A stretch of 5,243 nucleotides of DNA from Albimonas sp051747505. Its GTDB lineage: Bacteria; Pseudomonadota; Alphaproteobacteria; Rhodobacterales; Rhodobacteraceae. The notes beneath the pieces were generated by a model, which made no database searches, was not told the DNA's origin, and saw only the letters and a program-made list of their open reading frames with translations. Made by a program: the position numbers and the translations under genes. This document shows positions 1 through 5,243 of this stretch, in pieces. The DNA lies in assembly GCA_051747505.1 (NCBI GenBank), contig JBNJGE010000238.1, positions 1 through 5,243 on the forward strand, given 5' to 3'. Every line of letters begins with the position of its first letter. Within the stretch, counting starts at the first letter, position 1.

Positions 1-1
1 G

Positions 2-1126
2 GAGCTGGCCGCCGCCCGCGAGGCGATCGAGGAGCTTCGCGAGGCGGATTCGCGCGAGATGGGGCTGCTGACCCTGATGTCGCTGTGCCTGGCGCTGGCG
101 GGCGGGTTCCTGATCGTCTCCACCGTCGGGGCGGCCGTGTGGCTGTGGTCCGAGGGGCTGGCGAGCCTCGGCGCAGTGGCGGCGGCGGCGGCGCTGACGC
201 TGCGGCTCAACTCCATGATGGGCTGGATCATGTGGGTGACCTCGCAGCTCTTCCAGCACGCCGGAACGATCCGGGAGGGCATGGAGTCCATCTCCCGCCC
301 CCACGAGATCACGGATGCGCCGGACGCGAAGCCGCTGGAGGTGACGGGCGGGGAGATCCGCTTCATCGGCGTGCGCCACAGCTACGGCAGGGAGACCGGC
401 GGGCTCGAGGGGGTGAACCTGACCATCCGGCCGGGCGAGCGGGTGGGGCTGGTCGGCCGCTCGGGCGCCGGGAAGTCGAGCCTCGTCAACCTGCTGCTGC
501 GCTTCCACGAGCTGGAGTCGGGGCGCATCGAGATCGACGGGCAGTCGGTCAGCGAGGTGACGCAGGATTCGCTGCGCCACGCCATCGGCATGGTGACGCA
601 GGACAGCTCGCTGCTGCATCGTTCGGTGCGCGAGAACATCCTCTACGGCCGGCCGGAGGCCACGGAGGAGGAGATGATCGCGGCCGCAAAGCGCGTTCGC
701 GCCCACGACTTCATCCGGGAGCTCGAGGACCCGCAGGGCCGCAAGGGCTACGACGCCTTCGTGGGCGAGCGGGGCGTGAAGCTTTCGGGCGGGCAGAGGC
801 AACGGATCGCGCTGGCGCGCGTCGTGCTCAAGGACGCGCCGATCCTGGTGCTGGACGAGGCGACCTCCGCGCTGGATTCGGAGGTCGAGGCCGCCATCCA
901 GGATGCGCTGCAGGACCTGATGCAGGGCAAGACCGTGATTGCCATCGCCCACCGCCTCTCGACCATCGCGCGGCTGGACCGCATCGTGGTGCTCGAGGAC
1001 GGCCGCATCGCCGAGAGCGGGACGCATGAGGAGCTGCTCGCCCTCGGCGGCCTCTACGCTGGCTTCTGGGCGCGCCAGTCGGGCGGGTTCATCGGGGCGG
1101 ACGCCCCGCGCGAGGCCGCGCAATGA
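2..1126 (+). CDS. ABC exporter half-transporter, ATP-binding/permease protein (5' partial)
   Basis: This is the C-terminal 374 residues of a type I ABC exporter half-transporter. The reading frame is open from base 2, so the true start lies left of the window. Visible residues about 20-80 hold two hydrophobic segments, read as the last two membrane helices. The nucleotide-binding domain follows: A-loop Tyr128, Walker A GRSGAGKS at 152-159, signature LSGGQ at 261-265, Walker B ILVLDE at 281-286 with catalytic Glu286, D-loop SALDSE and switch His317. All ATPase residues are present, so the site should be active. The stop overlaps the next gene's ATG by 4 bases (ATGA), implying translational coupling. 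The two nucleotide-binding domains are close paralogs and both end in WARQSGGF, which suggests a heterodimer. The family exports lipids, drugs or peptides; the substrate cannot be read from the sequence. An MsbA-like role is possible but unproven. Confidence 0.93.
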   Translation, partial: ELAAAREAIEELREADSREMGLLTLMSLCLALAGGFLIVSTVGAAVWLWSEGLASLGAVAAAAALTLRLNSMMGWIMWVTSQLFQHAGTIREGMESISRPHEITDAPDAKPLEVTGGEIRFIGVRHSYGRETGGLEGVNLTIRPGERVGLVGRSGAGKSSLVNLLLRFHELESGRIEIDGQSVSEVTQDSLRHAIGMVTQDSSLLHRSVRENILYGRPEATEEEMIAAAKRVRAHDFIRELEDPQGRKGYDAFVGERGVKLSGGQRQRIALARVVLKDAPILVLDEATSALDSEVEAAIQDALQDLMQGKTVIAIAHRLSTIARLDRIVVLEDGRIAESGTHEELLALGGLYAGFWARQSGGFIGADAPREAAQ

Positions 1127-3033
1127 GCCGCACGGACGAGAGAAGGAGCTCGATGCTGAACCGTCTCGTCGATCGCACCGCCGGCCTGATCGACCCGGAC
1201 GCGCTGGCCTCCGGCCCGCCGCCGCGGGATTTCCTGCGCTTCGTGCGCTGGGCGCTGTTGGGGGCCTGGCCGGTGTTCTTCGTCGCCATGGCCGCGAACG
1301 TGGCGCTGGCCTGGGCCGAGGTCGGCGTGGCCTGGGTGATCTCCTGGGCGGTGGACCTGATCGCCGAGGGCGGGCGGGAGCTGACGGACCCCGCCGCGCG
1401 GGCCGCCTTCCTGGCTGAGCACGGGGGCTGGCTGATCGCGGCCGGGCTGTTCGTGTTCCTGGCCCGGCCGCTTTTCATGATGATCTCCGCCGCGCTGCTC
1501 CAGTTCTCCCTGCAGCCGGGGATGTTCCATCTGACCGTGTTCCGCCTGCACCGGCACACGCTCGGCCAGTCCATGAAGTATTTCGAGGACGACTACGCCG
1601 GGCGCATCGCCACCAAGCAGGTGCAGACCGGCACCGCGCTGACCGAGCTCGCCTCGGAGATCGTGCAGGCGATCTCCTTCGCATTCGCGACCATGCTCGC
1701 CTCGCTGCTGGCGCTGGGCGCGGCGGACTGGCGGCTGATGGCCGCGCTCCTGGGCTGGCTGGCGGTCTATCTCGCCTGGCTCGCCTGGATGCTGCCCCGC
1801 CTGCGGGAGCGGGCGCGGCGGCGGGCGGACGCGCAGTCGGGGCTGTCGGGGCAGCTCGTGGACACCATCAGCCACATGGAGACGGTCAAGCTCTTCGCCC
1901 ATGCGGGGCGGGAGGAGGACCATGCCCGCGACTCCCTGCACCGCCTGCGCCGGGCGAAGCTGGAGTTCGGGCGCATCGCCTGGACCTACCGCACGGTGAT
2001 CGCGCTGCTGGCGGGGCTGCTGCCGGTCCTGCTGCTGGGGCTGTCGCTGTGGCTGTGGACCTCGGGGACCGGATCGCCCGGCGCGGTGGCGCTGGCGGGG
2101 CTGCTGGCGCTGCGCATCGGGCAGATGTCGGGCTGGATCAGCTTCACCGCCATGGGCATGTTCGCCAATGCCGGGGTGGTGGAGGACGGCATCGGGACGC
2201 TGACGCCGCCCCACGGGCTGCTCGACCGCGACCGCGCGCGCCCCGCGCCCGCGACGGCCGGGCCGCTGGCCTTCGAGAATGTCACCTTCCTCTATGGCGA
2301 GGGGCGCGAGGAGGGCGGCGGGCTGGACCGTTTCTCCCTGACCATCCGCCCGGGGGAGAAGGTGGCGCTGGTCGGCCGCTCCGGCGCCGGCAAGTCCACG
2401 GTGATGAAGCTCGCCCTGCGCCTGCACGACCCGGAGGAGGGGCGCGTGACGCTGGCCGGGCAGGACCTGCGGGACCTCGACCAGGACGATCTGCGCCGGC
2501 GCATCGCGCTGGTCACGCAGGACACGGCGATGTTCAACCGCTCGGCGCTGGACAACATCCTCTACGGCCGGCCGGAGGCGGGGCGCGAGGCCGCCATCGC
2601 CGCCGCGCAGCGCGCCGCCGCCCACGATTTCATCGAGGAGCTGCGCGACCATCGCGGGCGGCGCGGCTACGACGCGCATCTGGGCGAGCGGGGGGTGAAG
2701 CTGTCGGGCGGGCAGCGCCAGCGGGTGGCGATCGCCCGCGCGATCCTGAAGGACGCGCCGATCCTGATGCTGGACGAGGCGACCTCGGCGCTGGACTCGG
2801 AGACGGAGGCCGAGGTGCAGGCCGCGCTGGAGGAGCTGATGGAGGGGCGCACGGTCGTCGCCATCGCCCATCGCCTGTCCACCATCGCGCGCATGGACCG
2901 CATCGTGGTGATGGACCAGGGCCGCGTGGCGGAGCAGGGCACGCATGACGCCCTCCTGGCGAAGGGCGGGCTCTACGCGGATCTCTGGGCGCGCCAGTCC
3001 GGCGGCTTCCTCGGCCTCGACGCGGCGGAGTAG
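1123..3033 (+). CDS. ABC exporter half-transporter, ATP-binding/permease protein
   Basis: This is a complete 636-residue inner-membrane ABC exporter half-transporter. The membrane domain has hydrophobic helices near residues 44-78, 102-128, 178-200, 204-225, 289-313 and 320-345, the usual six. The nucleotide-binding domain has A-loop Tyr391, Walker A GRSGAGKS at 418-425, signature LSGGQ at 527-531, Walker B ILMLDE at 547-552 with catalytic Glu552, and switch His583. Total length is normal for a fused half-transporter. Two starts are credible: ATG 1123, overlapping the previous stop and preceded by GAGG at 7 bases, and ATG 1153, preceded by AAGGAG at 4 bases. The shorter form begins MLNRLVD, like homologs as I remember them. 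The protein probably pairs with the product of the upstream gene, given the overlap, domain similarity and shared WARQSGGF tail. Substrate unknown. The next genes encode cytochrome bc1, but a 234-base gap with hairpins separates them, so co-transcription is uncertain. Confidence 0.95.
   Translation: MSRTDERRSSMLNRLVDRTAGLIDPDALASGPPPRDFLRFVRWALLGAWPVFFVAMAANVALAWAEVGVAWVISWAVDLIAEGGRELTDPAARAAFLAEHGGWLIAAGLFVFLARPLFMMISAALLQFSLQPGMFHLTVFRLHRHTLGQSMKYFEDDYAGRIATKQVQTGTALTELASEIVQAISFAFATMLASLLALGAADWRLMAALLGWLAVYLAWLAWMLPRLRERARRRADAQSGLSGQLVDTISHMETVKLFAHAGREEDHARDSLHRLRRAKLEFGRIAWTYRTVIALLAGLLPVLLLGLSLWLWTSGTGSPGAVALAGLLALRIGQMSGWISFTAMGMFANAGVVEDGIGTLTPPHGLLDRDRARPAPATAGPLAFENVTFLYGEGREEGGGLDRFSLTIRPGEKVALVGRSGAGKSTVMKLALRLHDPEEGRVTLAGQDLRDLDQDDLRRRIALVTQDTAMFNRSALDNILYGRPEAGREAAIAAAQRAAAHDFIEELRDHRGRRGYDAHLGERGVKLSGGQRQRVAIARAILKDAPILMLDEATSALDSETEAEVQAALEELMEGRTVVAIAHRLSTIARMDRIVVMDQGRVAEQGTHDALLAKGGLYADLWARQSGGFLGLDAAE
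1143..1148 (+). promoter_or_regulatory. Ribosome binding site within the start region of the second ABC gene
   Basis: AAGGAG lies 4 bases before ATG 1153 and inside the reading frame that starts at ATG 1123. It is the best Shine-Dalgarno match near this gene and argues that at least some translation begins at 1153, giving a 626-residue protein. The competing start at 1123 has only GAGG (1112-1115) but gains from ATGA coupling. Confidence 0.55.
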
Positions 3034-3046
3034 CGAGCCCCCCTCC

Positions 3047-3063
3047 CGGCCACCGGCAGGCCG
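3047..3063 (+). terminator. Weak hairpin just after the ABC exporter pair
   Basis: Arms CGGCC (3047-3051) and GGCCG (3059-3063) enclose a 7-base loop, 13 bases after the stop codon of the second ABC gene. It is followed by only a short TTT (3069-3071) in a C-rich context, so a classical Rho-independent terminator is not supported. It may be a weak terminator, a 3' end stabiliser, or chance in GC-rich DNA. Confidence 0.2.
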
Positions 3064-3093
3064 CCCGCTTTCCGCCCGCGGGTCGACTCTGCG

Positions 3094-3128
3094 TCGCCCT
3101 GTCTCTGGACGCGGGAGACCGAGGGCGA
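3094..3128 (+). repeat. Two-part inverted repeat (hairpin) in the petA leader
   Basis: The outer arms TCGCCCT (3094-3100) and AGGGCGA (3122-3128) match perfectly over 7 pairs. The inner arms GTCTC (3101-3105) and GAGAC (3115-3119) add 5 pairs, with a 2-base bulge (3120-3121) and a 9-base loop. No T-run follows, so it is not a standard terminator. Its inner arms can also pair with the next hairpin at 3148-3171. It could be an RNA leader structure or a protein-binding dyad. Confidence 0.6.
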
Positions 3129-3147
3129 TAGTTCCCCCGCCAGCTTG

Positions 3148-3171
3148 GTCTTTCCCCGCCGGGGAAGAGAC
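3148..3171 (+). repeat. Inverted repeat (hairpin) in the petA leader
   Basis: TTCCCC (3152-3157) and GGGGAA (3161-3166) form a perfect 6-pair stem over a 3-base loop. GTCT (3148-3151) and AGAC (3168-3171) extend it by 4 pairs with a single bulged G at 3167. The sequence after it (TCTAGGGAT) is not a T-run, so termination is unlikely by itself. It lies 96 bases before the favoured petA start. Confidence 0.6.
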
Positions 3172-3252
3172 TCTAGGGATATCGACGGTCGCCCCCCGCC
3201 ACCGGCGTCGCGCCGCGGGGCCGAGATGGGCGGCGGAGGGACAATGCACGCG

Positions 3253-3259
3253 AAGGGGG
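3253..3259 (+). promoter_or_regulatory. petA: Ribosome binding site for petA (supports GTG start)
   Basis: AAGGGGG lies 8 bases before GTG 3268, one base different from the AAGGAGG consensus and well spaced. A rival site, GGAGG at 3235-3239, sits 4 bases before the in-frame ATG 3244. Protein similarity favours the GTG start. Confidence 0.6.
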
Positions 3260-3267
3260 ACTGCCTC

Positions 3268-3831
3268 GTGGCCCACGCAGAATCGGACGACGAACCGACC
3301 CGCCGGGATTTCCTCTATGTCGCCACCGCCGCCGCCGGCGCGGTCGGGGCCGGCGCCGCCGTCTGGCCTCTGATCAACCAGATGAACCCGAGCGCCGACG
3401 TCCTCGCGCTCGCCACCATCCTGGTGGATGTCAGCGCCCTCGAGGCCGGCACGCAGATGACGGTGAAATGGCGGGGCAAGCCCGTCTTCATCCGCCGCCG
3501 CACGGCCGAGGAGATCGAGGCCGCCCGCGCGGTGAACGTGGACGACCTGCCGGATCCCGTCGCCCGCAACGACAACCTCGACGGCGAAGTTCCCGCCACC
3601 GACGAGAACCGCACGCTCGACGAGGCGGGCGAGTGGCTCGTCCAGGTCGGCGTGTGCACGCATCTGGGCTGCGTGCCGCTGGGCAACGGCGCCGGCGATT
3701 TCGGCGGCTGGTTCTGCCCCTGCCACGGCTCGCATTACGACGAGTCGGGGCGCATCCGGCGCGGCCCTGCGCCCGAAAACCTGCCGATCCCCCTGGCCTC
3801 CATGGCCGACGGCGTGATCACCCTGGGCTGA
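3268..3831 (+). CDS. petA: Ubiquinol-cytochrome c reductase iron-sulfur subunit (Rieske protein)
   Basis: This is the Rieske [2Fe-2S] subunit of cytochrome bc1, which takes an electron from ubiquinol at the Qo site and passes it to cytochrome c1 on the periplasmic side. With the GTG start at 3268 the protein has 187 residues, matching the family. The N-terminus carries a twin-arginine motif (RRDFL, Arg12-Arg13) followed by an Ala/Gly-rich membrane anchor at about 18-37, as in Tat-exported, uncleaved Rieske proteins. Cluster box 1 is CTHLGC (Cys130, His132, Cys135) and box 2 is CPCHGSH (Cys150, Cys152, His153). By family rules Cys130, His132, Cys150 and His153 bind the cluster and Cys135-Cys152 form the disulfide. 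The segment GPAPENLPIPL near the C-terminus is also typical. An in-frame ATG at 3244 would add eight residues not expected from homologs. petB follows after 10 bases, so the two are co-transcribed. Confidence 0.97.
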   Translation: MAHAESDDEPTRRDFLYVATAAAGAVGAGAAVWPLINQMNPSADVLALATILVDVSALEAGTQMTVKWRGKPVFIRRRTAEEIEAARAVNVDDLPDPVARNDNLDGEVPATDENRTLDEAGEWLVQVGVCTHLGCVPLGNGAGDFGGWFCPCHGSHYDESGRIRRGPAPENLPIPLASMADGVITLG

Positions 3832-3835
3832 GGAG
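3831..3835 (+). promoter_or_regulatory. petB: Ribosome binding site for petB overlapping the petA stop
   Basis: AGGAG begins on the last base of the petA TGA stop and ends 6 bases before the petB ATG at 3842. This placement suggests that petB translation is coupled to termination on petA. Confidence 0.75.
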
Positions 3836-3841
3836 AGCGAG

Positions 3842-5161
3842 ATGGCCGGCATTCCCCACGAGCCCTACCAGCCGAAGAGCGGCTTCGAGAAGTGGCTCCA
3901 CAGCCGTCTGCCGATCGGCGGGCTGATCTACGACACCCTGATGATCCCGACCCCAAAGAACCTCAACTGGATGTGGATCTGGGGGATCGTGCTGACCTTC
4001 TGCCTCGCGCTGCAGATCATCACCGGCATCGTGCTGGCGATGCACTACACGCCGCATGTGGACATGGCCTTCGCCTCCGTCGAGCACATCATGCGGAACG
4101 TGAACGGGGGCTGGCTGCTTCGCTACCTGCACATGAACGGCGCCTCGCTGTTCTTCATAGCCGTCTACTTCCACATCTTCCGCGGCCTCTACTACGGCTC
4201 CTACAAGGCCCCGCGGGAGATCACCTGGATCATCGGCATCCTGATCTACCTGGCCATGATGGCGACGGCCTTCATGGGCTACGTCCTGCCCTGGGGGCAG
4301 ATGTCCTTCTGGGGCGCCACGGTGATCACCAACCTGTTCTCGGCGATCCCGCTGGTGGGCGAGAGCATCGTGCAGTGGCTGTGGGGCGGCTTCGCCGTGG
4401 ACAACCCCACGCTCAACCGCTTCTTCTCGCTGCACTACCTGCTGCCCTTCGTGATCGCGGGGCTGGTGATCGTGCACATCTGGGCCTTCCACTCGACGGG
4501 CAACAACAACCCGACGGGCGTGGAGGTGCGTCGCGGCTCGATCGAGGAGGCGAAGAAGGACACCATCCCCTTCTGGCCCTACTACGTGATCAAGGACCTG
4601 TTCGCGCTGGCCGTGATCCTGGCGGTCTTCGCGATCCTGGTGTTCTTCATGCCCAACTATCTCGGGCATCCGGACAACTACATCGAGGCCGACCCGCTGG
4701 TGACGCCCGCGCATATCGTGCCGGAGTGGTACTTCCTGCCCTTCTACGCGATCCTGCGCGCGATCACCTTCGACATCTGGTTCATCGACTCGAAGCTTGG
4801 CGGCGTGCTGGCCATGTTCGGCTCCATCCTGGTGATGGCGCTGGCCCCGTGGCTGGACACCTCCCGCGTCCGCTCGGGCCGCTACCGGCCGCAGTTCAGG
4901 ATCTGGTTCTGGGTCTTCGTGCTCGATTTCTTCGTGCTGATGTGGGCGGGAAGCCAGCCGCCGGAGGGGCTGATCCCGACCATTTCGCTGATCGGCACCA
5001 TCTACTGGTTCGCCTTCTTCCTGGTGGTGCTGCCGGTGCTTGGCCTGATGGAGCGGCCGCAGCCGCAGCCGGCCACCATCGAGGAGGATTTCGACCGACA
5101 GATGGCCGAGAAGGCCGCCAAGTCCGGGTCCGGCGACGCCGCCGCGACGCCGGCCGAGTGA
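3842..5161 (+). CDS. petB: Cytochrome b of the cytochrome bc1 complex
   Basis: This is the complete 439-residue diheme membrane subunit of complex III, which carries the ubiquinol oxidation (Qo) and quinone reduction (Qi) sites. The heme ligands are His97 and His198 (heme bL) and His111 and His212 (heme bH), with the usual 13-residue gaps. Qo motifs are present: PEWY at 294-297, Tyr147, and Gly158 in the cd1 region. Lys251 and Asp252 near Qi are also conserved. Eight hydrophobic helices are visible, near residues 44-66, 91-115, 126-150, 190-215, 250-270, 318-336, 353-372 and 380-402. It is a fused long cytochrome b, not a split b6/subunit IV. The ef loop (306-321) looks shorter than in Rhodobacter. 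The tail from about 404 is charged and Ala-rich, presumably cytoplasmic. The start is fixed by AGGAG 6 bases upstream and by the match of heme numbering to the family. Confidence 0.98.
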   Translation: MAGIPHEPYQPKSGFEKWLHSRLPIGGLIYDTLMIPTPKNLNWMWIWGIVLTFCLALQIITGIVLAMHYTPHVDMAFASVEHIMRNVNGGWLLRYLHMNGASLFFIAVYFHIFRGLYYGSYKAPREITWIIGILIYLAMMATAFMGYVLPWGQMSFWGATVITNLFSAIPLVGESIVQWLWGGFAVDNPTLNRFFSLHYLLPFVIAGLVIVHIWAFHSTGNNNPTGVEVRRGSIEEAKKDTIPFWPYYVIKDLFALAVILAVFAILVFFMPNYLGHPDNYIEADPLVTPAHIVPEWYFLPFYAILRAITFDIWFIDSKLGGVLAMFGSILVMALAPWLDTSRVRSGRYRPQFRIWFWVFVLDFFVLMWAGSQPPEGLIPTISLIGTIYWFAFFLVVLPVLGLMERPQPQPATIEEDFDRQMAEKAAKSGSGDAAATPAE

Positions 5162-5172
5162 GCCCGGGGGCC

Positions 5173-5178
5173 AAGGAG
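5173..5178 (+). promoter_or_regulatory. petC: Ribosome binding site for petC
   Basis: AAGGAG lies in the 20-base petB-petC gap. It is 3 bases from ATG 5182 and 9 bases from the in-frame ATG 5188. The longer spacing favours 5188, but the difference is only two residues. Confidence 0.65.
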
Positions 5179-5181
5179 AAG

Positions 5182-5243
5182 ATGACCATGATCATCCGCA
5201 AAGCGCTCGCCGCCGCGGCCCTCGCGGCCGCCCTGCCCGCCGC
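5182..5243 (+). CDS. petC: Cytochrome c1, N-terminal signal peptide only (3' partial)
   Basis: An open frame starts 20 bases after petB and runs off the right edge after about 20 codons. The visible peptide has a short basic start (Ile-Ile-Arg-Lys) followed by an Ala/Leu-rich stretch, as in a Sec signal peptide. In alphaproteobacterial fbc/pet operons the gene after petB encodes cytochrome c1, the periplasmic c-type heme subunit that passes electrons from the Rieske protein to soluble cytochrome c. The heme-binding CxxCH motif would lie beyond the window, so the identity rests on gene order and the signal peptide. The start may be 5182 or 5188; the latter has better ribosome-site spacing. Confidence 0.8.
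   Translation, partial: MTMIIRKALAAAALAAALPA

Larger units (their letters stand above)
3034..3267 (+). promoter_or_regulatory. Intergenic leader/promoter region of the petABC operon
   Basis: This 234-base gap between the ABC exporter pair and petA is the only substantial non-coding stretch. It should contain the end of the exporter transcript and the promoter or leader of the bc1 operon. I see no convincing -35/-10 pair. It holds three hairpins (3047-3063, 3094-3128, 3148-3171), an 8-base direct repeat CCGCCCGC (3061-3068 and 3072-3079), the palindrome CCCGCGGG (3075-3082) and a spaced inverted repeat GCGTC/GACGC (3091-3112). No open frame here resembles a protein. The regulatory role is inferred from position; the repeats are seen directly. 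Confidence 0.5.

Noticed and set aside
2049..2948. A 299-codon plus-strand frame inside the second ABC gene.
   Set aside because: It is an out-of-frame reading of the ABC gene, low in complexity (Arg/Gly/Ala/Pro), and would need near-total overlap with a conserved ATPase domain.
3094..3171. The two leader hairpins as Rho-independent terminators for the ABC operon.
   Set aside because: Neither is followed by a T-run on either strand, so intrinsic termination is not supported.
3145..3185. Possible promoter with TTGGTC (3145-3150) as -35 and TAGGGA or TATCGA as -10.
   Set aside because: Spacing is wrong (23 bases or more) and the -10 matches are poor. No pair of hexamers in the leader fits a sigma-70 promoter convincingly.
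1054..3852. A 932-codon open frame on the minus strand spanning the second ABC gene, the leader and petA.
   Set aside because: Long antisense frames are common in GC-rich coding DNA because stop codons are rare. The translation is dominated by Arg, Gly, Ala, Gln, Pro and His without recognisable domains, and the opposite strand carries clear conserved genes.
3818..4714. A 298-codon minus-strand open frame opposite petB.
   Set aside because: It is very rich in His, Gln, Asp, Arg and Val, as expected from the complement of membrane-helix codons, and lies wholly opposite a certain cytochrome b gene.
5162..5181. GC-rich petB-petC gap as a regulatory hairpin.
   Set aside because: It is only 20 bases, and the short GGCCC-like complementarity cannot form a meaningful stem; the ribosome binding site explains its content.

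Overview
The window is GC-rich DNA from an alphaproteobacterium, probably Rhodobacterales or a close lineage. The evidence is an fbc/petABC gene order, a 187-residue Rieske protein very like that of Rhodobacter, and a cytochrome b whose heme ligands fall on the same residue numbers (97, 111, 198, 212) as I recall for Rhodobacter. Cytochrome b seems to lack the loop insertion I remember from Rhodobacter sphaeroides and R. capsulatus, so genus-level placement stays open. All genes are on the + strand and tightly packed.

Region 1 (1-3033) holds two tandem type I ABC exporter half-transporters. The first is cut by the left edge, keeping its last membrane helices and full nucleotide-binding domain. 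The second is complete, with a six-helix membrane domain and a nucleotide-binding domain. The genes overlap by 4 bases (ATGA) and share the C-terminal signature WARQSGGF, so the products probably form a heterodimeric exporter of unknown substrate. Both ATP sites look intact.

Region 2 (3034-3267) is the only sizeable intergenic gap. It is non-coding and contains several inverted repeats. Two strong hairpins (3094-3128 and 3148-3171) have arms that could also pair with each other in a mutually exclusive way. This is the most interesting unexplained structure in the window and lies where the promoter or leader of the bc1 operon should be.

Region 3 (3268-5243) is the cytochrome bc1 (complex III) operon: petA (Rieske iron-sulfur protein, complete), petB (cytochrome b, complete) and the first codons of petC (cytochrome c1 signal peptide, cut by the right edge). 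Together the three subunits oxidise ubiquinol, reduce cytochrome c and pump protons by the Q cycle. All motifs and ligands needed for function are present in petA and petB.

Most of the window is ordinary core metabolism. I see no mobile element, CRISPR array, RNA gene or new gene system. The points worth a second look are the structured petA leader, the linkage of an exporter pair to bc1, and the short ef loop in cytochrome b.
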